DNA from: Pardosa pseudoannulata
Lineage: Eukaryota; Arthropoda; Arachnida; Araneae; Lycosidae
Assembly (NCBI GenBank): GCA_032207245.1
Contig: CM063508.1
Location: 95,069,539 to 95,133,538, forward strand
Length of the DNA: 64,000 bases
Reading direction: 5' to 3'
Shown here: positions 47,601 to 59,600 of the stretch, in pieces
Numbering within the stretch: the first letter of the stretch is position 1
Layout of the letters: every line of letters begins with the position of its first letter
Notes under the pieces: model-generated
Told to the model about the DNA's origin: nothing
The model's input: the letters and a program-made list of their open reading frames with translations, nothing else
Database searches by the model: none
Translations under genes and position numbers: made by a program

Positions 47601-50600
47601 CTTCAAATCTTGCTCTTTTATAGCACAGAAAATGGAGTATGAAAATTTACACTTAAATTTAATATTATGAAGACAAAATTTTATCTCCCAGTCAAATAAA
47701 ATACATGATTGTAACTGAAATGAAAGACCTGAAGTTGCTATAGGTTTAGTTGAAAATATGTGCATAGTAGTATGAATGAATCATTTCAATTTTATCTGCA
47801 TTAAAATCAACTTTTTCTGTTATTTCTGAAAATTTTAATACAAAATTACAAACAGATATGCAAATTTAGAGTCCACACTTTTGAAGAAGTAACCTTAATT
47901 TAATTCTCCACAGTTTTCTTGGCTTATAAGAATACAGTCAATGGCCAGATCCATTTTAAAATTCATTCATTGAAAAATAAAAAGTGATTGAAGTGGGAAA
48001 AACCTGCACCCATCCACAACAAGCACAGACAATGTAGTAATAATGCCAAAGCCTTGAGAAAGTAAGTATAATGGGAAAATGTTAAACTTGCTAGATTAAC
48101 AGATGAGAAATTTTTTAAATGTTGAGGTTGACAATAAGTGTGTTTTCTAGTATGACTAGGAGCTTTTGAAGCTATCCAACATAGAGTGATACTAGCATGT
48201 TTCTTGGGGGCATTTTATATCAAATGTAAACATGCAAATTAATAGCTTTGCTTTCATGGGAAAATGGACCACATTATGCATTAAGAGATAAGAATTAAAA
48301 TTTGGGGTAGAAAATTCAGGTATTATTCAAATATTTAAAACATACTCACAGACAAACACTTATAAAGAAGGTAAGATTATGTTATAAAAATATTTTTTTC
48401 AAAAGTTCACATACAACAATTTTATCATTAAGTGGTTATAAAATTTATGAAAAAATATTTACAATATCACAATGTACAATTTATTAAATAGCATAAAATC
48501 TTTCAAAAGAACTTAATAGAAGAAGAACTGGTTTGAAATTAGAATCTAAGCCTAAACATTAGAATTCTGTTTCATTATATAATGTCATGAAGCAAAAGAA
48601 AAAAAAAATTATATGATTCAAAATATCTTATTAAAAATGATAGGTGTATATTTATCCCTTTCTTGGGAAAATATAAATAATTTGACAGAACTATAAAAGA
48701 ATGACGATTTTGCAGTTATAAGAAACAAATTTAAAATACTAAAAATTATACGTTAAAACAAATACTTAAAAATAATCATACCAATTTTAGTTTCATCCAA
48801 CATTTTATGCATGACAGGGTGAATACTCTGTATTGCATGCTGGTATAATGAAAAGAGAAAAACAAACCTAAGTTTATACATTTGAAACAAAAAAAAAAAA
48901 TCATTAATAAAAAAAGGAATTTAAATTCTGAAACATTTTCATTTGGTATAAAGACAAAACAGGTTCAAAAATTCTGTTCATGATATGGTCAAACTGTTTC
49001 ATATCACAATCAAAATAAAAGTTTAACTAAATCCTTAAACAGTAGCCTGGTAAATGGGAATGGGAATACTTGAATTAAATATGTAGTGAGAGTGAAATAC
49101 TGAGTTATGTTAATTATCTTATCAATGCAATGAAAAGAAGAAAATGAAGCATGATTTTCAGGAACTTCGATTAAACTATAAAATCGGAACATTATGACCT
49201 TTACAGATAAATATTGTTTAACAAATTCAAAAACAATTTACTCTTTTAATCTCTTTTTTTTATTTAAACTACAAGTGTGCTTTAAAGAGTCAAAAAAGCA
49301 TAATCTAAAAAACATTTTTTTTTATAATGCTATATGTTAAAGCATGGTTGGACAGTAAATATTAAACACAAGCAGTGTAGATAATAGTTTAATTAACCCT
49401 TACACAGTAAAAGGCTTATTATACACAATAAATTATGAAGCATTTACGAGGAGTGTAAAATTAGTTTTCTAGTAAAATAACAATACATAACTCTTCAGTA
49501 ATAGAATCCCAATATAAATATTTATACTAAAAAGAGGTCAAGTATTTTACCATTTTTTCAATTATATTTTGTCTATCAAGTTGAAATTTAGGTAAATACT
49601 TTTTCAGATGAAAGAATAGATAACAAAGAAATGCATATTTGAAAAAGCTTATTTTAGGACTAGAAGTATATACTCCCTGCATAAGAGTGAAAGCTAAATT
49701 TTTGTAAGTTAAATTCCCAAAATTAAGGGGAAAATTTTTTCAAAAGAAAATATATGAATATTAGGTATCTAGTTTTACACTCAATAAGAACTTTCTTATT
49801 TTACAGAGTTTCAAATAAAAAATAGTATTTAAGCTATAAATTCCCTGTCAGTGAAATGCTTCTCTTAATATACTTTAAAATTATCCTAAACCCTAAAGAA
49901 ATGTTACCCTTAATTGAAAACTTATTGCTGCAGATGAATAAAAAAGTTATTTCTAGCAACAATAAAAGGGAGAAAAAGATCAGAATAATGCAAGTGTACA
50001 TTATAAAAGTATCAATGGATATATTTCTAAAAATTGGAAAAATACTGCAATGGCATAAAAATTATATTGCTAAAACCTTACCTGTATATCATAGGATAAA
50101 ATTTCAGGATGATAAGTGATATTATTTCGTTCAAAGTATTCTGTTACACTAGATATCAGGCATATTTCTGGAACAGAGAACAAGTCATTTAACTGCTTCA
50201 TTCTAGAGGATCCCTAGAATATGAGAAAAATAAGTAAATTTAAAATTTTCTAAGTACATAATATGTTGTGCATATGAAAATATTTGAGGGCTACAGAATT
50301 ATGCTACTTTTTAATCTCATGACAGAAAAACATAATTTAAACATGCACACAAAAATTATTTTAAGGAATTTTTCTCCATCAATAAAAAATTTTTTGTTCC
50401 ATGAAAAAAAAAATATTACTTTTAGTCTATCAATAATAAAAATCTCTTACTAATAGAATGGGAAAATTCTGATTTCAAAAACAATCAGAGAAAAGGGTTG
50501 GTTGGTTAGTTAAAGTTTGACTGTGTAAGGTCCTATTTAGGACATAAGCACCAAGCACAAGGTGTTTTTTCATAAATACAACAAGACATAACAGATACAA

Positions 50601-53600
50601 GTGCCCTAATCCAAAAACAGAACAGGCTAAAACCAGCAAAGGTAAAACCGTACCAATTTAAAAAATTTATAGAAATGTCTACTGTATATATACTCAAGTA
50701 TACAGGAATGGTACGTAAAAGGTAAAATGATGAAACATTAGAAGGTAAAAGCATAAAGTACAACAAATTTTAATTAAAAATGGAAAAAGTACTCAAACAA
50801 TTCATAAAAAACAAGTTAAATTGACCAAAATAAGCTTGTAAAATGGAGAAAGGAGAAAAGAAAGGGATGCAGGGGTTCAACCAGTAAATCCCTTATGTTA
50901 GGATGCTGTGTGCCAAAAAATAAGGCAATAGACAGGCTGTAAGTAGTTACAAGAGGTAAGCATATGTAAAATAGATAGCGATGACTGACAAAAAGAACAT
51001 CGGGGTTTGGGTTCGTTTAAAATGTAGTAACTATGTGTGACATGAGTGTGTCCAATACACAAGTGAGTAAGTAAAACATCATGTTTACGACTAACATCAT
51101 CTGGGTTTGGTTTGGAGCACTACGATCTACTGTTTTGCACACAACATCATCTGGGAAAAAGTGAATGTCCGCAGTAGTGTTGTGAAGCTTATTACTGACA
51201 TTTATGTCCCACTCACTGTTCCACATAATATACAAATGGCATTTAGTTGCATATTTCAAGTCTGAAAGAGGGATTTTCATAGGCATTAAGGTAATGGCAT
51301 TCTTCGCCGCTTCATCTGCAAGCTCATTCCCGAGGATCCCTGTATGCGCTGGAACCCAGCAGAATAATACTGTAAAACCTTGTTTACATAGAGAGGTATA
51401 CATCTTCTATATATCATTAATAATCGGGTGCACCATCTCATCAGGATTCAGAAAATCTAATACACTGATTGAGTCGATGCACACTATAAAGTGCTGGTTC
51501 TTCCTATGCAAGATGTGCTTTAGAGCTTGGTACACAACTTTACATTCAGATGTAAAAATAGAGCATTGCTGAGGTAATCTCCAACACTGCTTAACAGCGT
51601 TACATACAAAGCTGAAACCAACATATTTGTCAGTCCTAGAACCATCAGTGAAAACAAGATCATACCCAGAATGTTTAGCCAGAGAAAAGGGGTGAACAGC
51701 TTTATATTATTATTATTAAGATCATATTATTCTGTTCTTGTTTAACAATACTTAAGTTACTATTGTAACATCTGCTAGACTATTTTTTAACAATTTATTT
51801 TAAAGCAAGGAAAGGCAAGTAATACATACTCTCATTAAAAAAATGAATTATTGTACATTATATTTCCAGCTTTTTACAGTTTATTATTTTAATTTCTAAA
51901 CAAACTTTTCTAAACAGTCTCCAAGATATAAAGATAGCATTCTAGGGTTAATTTAACTATGTTAGGACTTAAGACACATACTCCATGGTACTTATTTCCC
52001 AAACGAATTTATAATAAGAGGCAATCAGCTAATACCTTAAATAAAATGGTTTTTTATATAAATTCAATAAAATGCAATTCACAATTAATATCTATCATTT
52101 GATAAATTCAAAAAAATTTTCCACTAGATTTTTCTTAGAATGAACAGTGATAATTTATAATAAATAGATTGCATTATGAGAAGCTTTAGATATTTAACAA
52201 ACTATCAAAAATGAATAATAACTCATTTTTTCATTAAAAATTTTTAAAAATTACAAAAATCCAAAATTTACAATGCAAATTTAGAGCATCATAAACTTTT
52301 TTCAATGAAGTTTACATAACTTAAAATATTTCTGTTTACATTTTTTTTTAAAAATAAGTTCTAGTTTGCATACTTATATTAAGGTACTTTAAACTGAGTA
52401 CAAATTGGATAATATTTTAGAAGCAGTTACAAAGCCCTTCATTTCTAAAATCAAACAATATAAAAATTTAATGCACTTTTAACAATATATACATACTCCA
52501 GAAGATCCTCTAATCATTTCTTGAGGTATATATGAACCACCATAATTTCTAATGATTTCACTCTTTGATAGTGCAGTCATACCTCTACATGAAGTAAAAA
52601 TGTAAAAATTACAAAAGCAATTGAAAGTAAAAAAGCAAATGCCATTTAATAATCTTGCATATAAAACTTAAATAAAACGAGTCTTTCAAATAGATCATGA
52701 ATTAAATCATTTTAAAATTCCAGCCCAAGTAAATTTAAAGTTAAATTAACATGACACTTCTGTGTTATTCACAGTGTAAAGATTGTCATTCTTTCAGAGT
52801 CATAGCCAGGATTCAAGAGGAAGAGGTGGGCACAAACTGAACTAGTCATCAATTATACATTGCCATATTTAACTAGAGAAGCATAAAATCTATCTAAAGT
52901 TTTTAAAAATTTAATATTTTATATTTCTTTAAATCCATGCACAATCTTGTGTAACGTTTCAACAGATATATAAAATTATTTAAAACAAAAATATTGAAAT
53001 TAAATATAAATTTTAAAAGCTGAAATTTCTATTTAACAAATTAAATTTATCAAGCATTCAGTTTTAAAATTTATATTTGAAAATGTACTTTCATTTCAAT
53101 GTTAAAATGCAGTACAGTAAACTCCATAACTTTTTTTAGGAAGAGGAGGGCTGAATTCTGTCAAACTCCTCTCTGGCTATAATGCATAAATACTTTTAGG
53201 GTATCTGCCAAAATAAAATTTTTCAAATCCATGACATTTCATGACTTTCCCTGATTTAGCAGATCATTTTCCATGACTTTAAAAAGCTTTCATTAAAGTA
53301 TATATGAATAAAACTTCTGATGTACATACAAATAAAATATATGCTTTTAGAGAAATTACAGGAGTTTTATCATTAAAAACTATAAACTTACTTTATAAGT
53401 GTTAATAAACTCACATACATAAAAATAAATTGTTGTATCTACATACCTAAGTTTAGTCATATAGCAATTTTTCAATCAAAATGTTTCCAATTTGAATTCA
53501 GGGTACTTTGGTATTATCCAGGTGACCATGAATAATAGCCAAATATAACCCTATAATGTTTATATACAGTATCCCTAGAGATAAACTTATATTTTGTGCA

Positions 53601-56600
53601 AAAATCTTAACTAATTTTTATTAAAAAATAATTATTACATTAATAAAATTTTAATCTACAATTTAAGAAAAAACCAGAATAATATACATTTACACACCTA
53701 TTAAGCTTTCTTGCTTTGAGTTTCCTTGGTGAACAAATTTTACTTGGAAATATAGTCAATAGGATAATACATAAATACCAAATTCAGTAACTTCAGCCAA
53801 ATGACAAGTAAAAATAGAATTAAACAATTCAATGCATTTTTTTAATCGGCAGTTTAGCGGATCCATGACTTTCCACGACTTTTACTCATTTTACTTGAAA
53901 AATCATGACTTTCAATGACAAAATTAATACATTGTCTAAATCCATGATTTTCCATGACTTTCCAGGTGCGCGGAAACCATGTACTTTTTTCACAGCAACA
54001 CAATTCTCTTTTTAAAATTGCATCAGATACAGTTGCTGACACTGTGTCAGTTTGCCTGTAATAATTAGGTGTAACCCCAACAATACAAATTCACTTTACA
54101 GAAAATACCTCATTAATTAGGGACCTTTATGGTTACCAAAGCACTACTCAATAAACTGTTGATATCTTTGTATGATGAGAGATATCAATTTTAACCATTT
54201 TCCTACTTGGGATAATTGCAGTAGTATGCAAAATTTTGAGGTGATCAAATCATTTTTTTAGGAGGCTTCAGTTTTCCTTTATTTTAGGGGGCAAAAGGAT
54301 TTAAATTGTACTTATTGTATTTAAAATTTAAATTCTTTTATTTCATTTATATAATCTTAACAAATCCCATTTTATAATTTTAAGAGGAACATTTCTTCTA
54401 TAAACATTAAAAAGCAATTTTTTACACCATATTTTCTTTTCTAATACAATAATAGAAAACTGCTCTACTGCCAATATGAAACAGTTTAAAGTAAAATATC
54501 ACATACCTATAAACACTTTCAAATTGAATTTGATGAAAAGAATCAATTTTCATTAGAATACCCTGAAAACAAATGCATACCATTCTTTACAATAATTTCT
54601 AAATAAAGTCTATAAATATATTTTATATAGAACAAATTAAAAAGTACCCTTTTAGTTTTAAGAAGAGAGAAAAGAAAAAAATATCACAAAGTATATGAAA
54701 TAACCTCATAAATGTATTAAAATAAAATTAATATTATTCATTCTATATGTTATTATATATCTAATTCATAATTACATACTATTAAAAAAAAAAGCAGAAA
54801 GATTTTTACATGATCCTTAAACGCTAGCAGTGTTACATTAACAAAAGATATTAAGCCTTGGTCTTATATTTGGTTTTAGAAAGTTACTTAGTGTAATCTA
54901 AGTGGGACAATTCTATTGATATAAGTTTTTAATTGTGTAATCATTGATATAAGGTATTAACTTTACACTTTGATATGAAAATTTTGCATGAATAAAATGT
55001 GTTTTGAAGATAAAACTACCAAGATAAATAATTTGATCATTACATTTACACTGCTCTGCATAATATGAACTAAAATTTACACTGCATTTTCCAAATCTGA
55101 TAACTGGGGCATATAAAAAAATTATACAGTAAATTATAATTATTTTTAAGTCACACTGTATAAGGTATATTTATTTTTATATTGAAGATAAAGTAAATTA
55201 TAATTAAATTTTTTTATTATATGCATTTTAAAATATATTTAATTAAATACCAAAATTAGAAACATTACTACATGAATATTTGCTCCTTCCCTCAGTCAAA
55301 TAATGATGTTTATAACATTGTATGCCAAAGTCAGGGTCAATAAATTTATAACTAAGATAAAAAATAAACTATAACAAACCTTTTCATTATCATAATGCAA
55401 TCCTCGAATAGCAAATCCAGGTTGATAATCTAACTTTCTAATTTCAGATGGATACTGGAGAAAAATAAAGGAATAAAATTATAACAAAAGTTTGTTTCAA
55501 AGGAAAAGGAAATTGCAATTACACACACGCACATATATATTAAAACATTTTATTAGCAAAATTTTGCATTTAAGAAAAGTATTATTAAACTCATGGGGAA
55601 AAAAATCACACACATATGCAAGTTTTTTAAAAGTTTGTTTTTTATTTTTCCCATACATTTATTAATAGTTTCTTTTCTTAATGATTTTATAATAAAATAT
55701 TCACAACTACAGTTTATTAACTTTTATTCATTTTTAAAAGTTTTTTATTGCAGAAAATATTTAACATATTCTTACTACATCAATGCAGTTCTCGAATGAA
55801 AACTTTAAACCTACATGTTTAAAATATAAATTCCAATTAATTAAAAATAAATAGTACTTATCAAGTCACATAATTATCAGCATATTTTTATACACAGCAT
55901 TATCAATAAAAATAGTAAAAATGTAACCCATAGAATCATACCTTAAATTTATCAATTAACCAATCTTTTCCAAGATCGTAAATTAAGTAATGAAGAGATT
56001 CTTTATAAACAGCCAGTGTATAGTCATAGTCAAAGCCATAGACAGATATAGTTGAAAGATCCAATTCATTGTTAGCAAATACTCCTTTGGGATTCACTTC
56101 ATATGGAGGCAGGTTAACTATTAATAATAAGAATTGGCAATCAAAAAGAGAATATCAAAACACTTTTTGGTAAATTAATCATAAATTTTTTTAAACAGCA
56201 CTGTTATAAATGTATGCATGCAGGAAAGAAGGCAGATATATACACATATGTAATACATCAAAATTATTTAACTTTAATATTTCCTTAAAAACCTCCTCTC
56301 TCTCCCATTATAATTCCTTAAAATCTTTTTCCCAGCCTCTAAATGTCTTAATAAAAGAAGTGTCCTTGACTTCAAATTCTACTGATAAATTTCCCAAAGC
56401 TCTCTGTCCTACAGATGTAAATTTTTTGTCAATTGAACAAGTTTTCCAGCTGTCACCAGCAAATGGTTCCGGGGTTTTCTTATCTTAACACTTAAATTTG
56501 CTGAGTAAGTTTTTAGTCCCTTGAGAAAATTCTGTCTTTGCTCTTAGGTGCAACTCTGTTCGAGCAGAGTGATTTTTGTGTCTTTGTTTTGTCCATTGTT

Positions 56601-59600
56601 GACTAGTAAAGATGTCCATTTTAACAGCTCTAAAATAAAGTTTTAATTAGACTTGTGTCGTTCTCTTTCAGTGGCCTGACTGCATCGTTATTACTGTTAG
56701 CTGATTAGGCTTCTCCTTGCTCAATAGCCCAGGGAAGTAAAAACAGTAGGGGATACATAATTATTGTGATTAGAGGAAATAATTATTACATGTATATATA
56801 TTGTATATTTCCAAATATAAGCCAATCATATTAGTCAAGGGTACAATTTTTTTTCAAAAATTTACCCAAAGTTCAAAATCTGTATATAAGCTGAAGTGAA
56901 AAAAACAATTTCTAGGATGTTTAAAATGTTGCCAAGAAGCCAAAAATATTGCCAAGCAAATAAAGCTGGAATTAAATGCTAGACTAACACTTAAAGTCAA
57001 AGCCATAAAACCTTTCAAACCTTTTTCGCCACAGCATCCAGTTTAAATACCACACTCATACCTCAAGATAAATACAAGGATATATCCTAACTTGTTTTGA
57101 AAGTGGCAAGGGAAAACAACTTGCATTTTAAATTTTAATTAACTTTATGTGCCTAATTTTACAATTTACCTAGATTACTGCTGTGAAGCATAGTTTGATA
57201 TTGCGGCCCTAGACCATGCTGTCAATGGCATTTTTACTTAAACACTAACGAAAAGTTTCAATTCTGGCAACCCTATATAAAGATAAATTTTTCTTAAATT
57301 TAAGCAGTATAAGCTTAGAAAAAAAAAATAAAAGTAAAATGCTATGTTCGACAATTCATCGATTGCTTCTGGGTTATGTAGAATTGTGTGTATTAGAAGA
57401 TTAGCTGATTCACCACCACTACAGTACTGTTGTTTTGGAGCAATTATAACACAATTAAGAGTTATTTTAAATTTTTTTTTCAATTATGTTTTCTTATTTC
57501 AAAATTTTTACAAATTTTACTTATTTTTCATCGTTATGCATTTTCTTTTTTGTTCTTTACTCTTCTTACCATTTCGTTAATTTTTACCAATTTGGCAACT
57601 TTTTATCACCAATGACAAAAAAAGTCACAAAAAAACACATCTATTATATCTATCCTATGAATTTGTATAAGTCTACCCCCCTCCCACACACACACACACT
57701 TTAGGTCTTTAAAAAGCCCCAAACATTCTCAGCTTATACATGGAAATATACAGTATACACATACACACACACATATATTTAATCTCCTGCATGCATAATA
57801 TCTAAATTAAAACAATCCTCAATATTGTTCTTTGATTTAATATATTAATTGAAAACAAGGTCTTCCTTATATTGAGTAAGCTTAACCTGGTTTGAGCCTC
57901 TGGATTGAAAATTTAATAAAAATATTATATAAACTTAATAACAAAATTATATGAATTTTAATATTATGCACATATAAAAAAATCTATGAGCAATCTTGTA
58001 ATGTTTCAGTAAATGTATCTTTTATTTAATATACTGATTGAAAACAAGGTCTTCCTTATATGGAGTTAGCTTAACCTGGTTTGAGCCTCTAAATTGAAAA
58101 TTTCGTAAAAATATTATATAAAATTATTAATAACAAAATTATATGAATTTTAATATTATGCACATATAAAAAATGACTATGAGCAATCTTGTAATGTTTC
58201 AGTAAATGTATAAAACAATTCCAAACAAAAATATTAAAATAGATAGAAATTTTAAAAAATTAAAATTTTGATTAAGTATGCAATTTAAAAAAAAATTATA
58301 TTTGAAAATGTTTTTTTATTTAAATGTTAAAATGTAATAGAGTAAACTACAGAAATCTGGGGTGTGCTCAAGTTCGTCAACCCCCCCCACACACACACAC
58401 ACCTCTTGCTGCAGTCCTGTATCAAACAATTCTTGGTAAATATTGAAACACTATCTTTAGTTAATGTTTTCTTAAGTAATAGTCTAAATTTAATTAATTT
58501 TAAAACTGGATAATTTTACTCTTAAAACTAAACTTTAATTATCAAACTCTAATTAAATTTGCATTAAAAGTTAAACTTTATGCTGTTGTAATAACTTAAA
58601 GCTTAGAAATTTAAAAATTAATTTATCCTGATATATTTTAAGATTAGTAGCATCAACAGCCTTAAAAACTCATGATTTTCTGATTTCATCTATTAGTAAC
58701 ATGTTACATCTTAAAATTATAATCTAAAAGAAAATTAAACTTAAGAATAAAATGCATTACAGGAAAAAAGAAACTAACAAAAATTTAGATTATGCTATTA
58801 AATATTATAATTCATTAATCTTATATTTAAAAGTCCAAATTACATATTGTAATGATAAAATAAAATTTGTTAATTTATTTTTACAAATTGCTTTGGTATG
58901 TCTAAAACAAGGAAAAAATTTAAATATTTTATTGCAAGATAAATGCTAAATAAAAGGACTGATATAACACAAACAAATGTTAAATCCCACTTGAGTATAA
59001 CCAAATATTATTCTAATAATGTATAACAAGCCATAATTTGCAGTAAAGAAAAATTAGAAAAGTAAAATATATTTAACCATAAAGCTATTAGAAAATATTG
59101 AAACATAAGTTTTGTGCAAAAAGTGCATTATGGTAGATTGGGTTAATTAGTGACATATCATAAAGTTTCCCTTTACAATATGATTAAACATAATTTATCT
59201 CATGAAAAATAAATTTAACCATGTCACTAAATATTACTAGCTTTTCAAAATGCCAGACACAAATAGTAAAACTATTTGTGTCTGGCTATAGTGTAAAAGT
59301 TAAACTAAAAATGAAAATGAATAGGAGAAAAATTACCTTATTTTTTACTTTAAGGAAATATAAAGATATGGTTTAGGGTGTCTTTCTAATAATGTTAAGA
59401 TTATGAAGTAACTGAATGCAATTTAAAAATTGTTAAAATTCGGCTCGTCAGATGCTGATATTTATTATTTTTATAAAACTCAGTTTATGTTTTTTCAAAT
59501 AATAATTTGACCCTTCAAACTTACAATAGGTTTAGGCCTTTTATGAATTTCATTTGAGAAAAGCAATTAATAAAACACAACCTAAGATAATGGTATATCA

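Larger units (their letters stand above)
50505..51703 (-). mobile_element. 5'-truncated Jockey-type LINE
   Basis: It lies on the minus strand. It starts within the end of the polymerase ORF near 51,700 (beside an ATT trinucleotide run), carries the RNase H domain and the family's C-terminal tail, and ends about 50,505 in a TAACTAACCAACCAACC tract that looks like the simple-repeat 3' end. Reverse transcriptase and endonuclease are lost to 5' truncation. Confidence 0.85.
50214..52496 (-). other. Intron 5 of the NT5DC gene
   Basis: GT-AG intron of about 2.3 kb, about half of it a Jockey-type LINE fragment in the same orientation as the gene. Confidence 0.85.
52585..54506 (-). other. Intron 4 of the NT5DC gene
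   Basis: GT-AG intron of about 1.9 kb containing two dispersed repeats (52,915-53,150 and 53,222-53,965). Confidence 0.85.

Noticed and set aside
49392..49460. TTAACCCTTACACAG as the end of another TTAA element
   Set aside because: No inverted partner with TTAA was found nearby.
51204..51572. 122-codon plus-strand open frame
   Set aside because: It is the antisense shadow of the Jockey-type RNase H reading frame.
53854..54042. 62-codon minus-strand open frame
   Set aside because: It translates the CATGACTTTCC repeat (GKSW/HDF-type phrases) and is not a protein.
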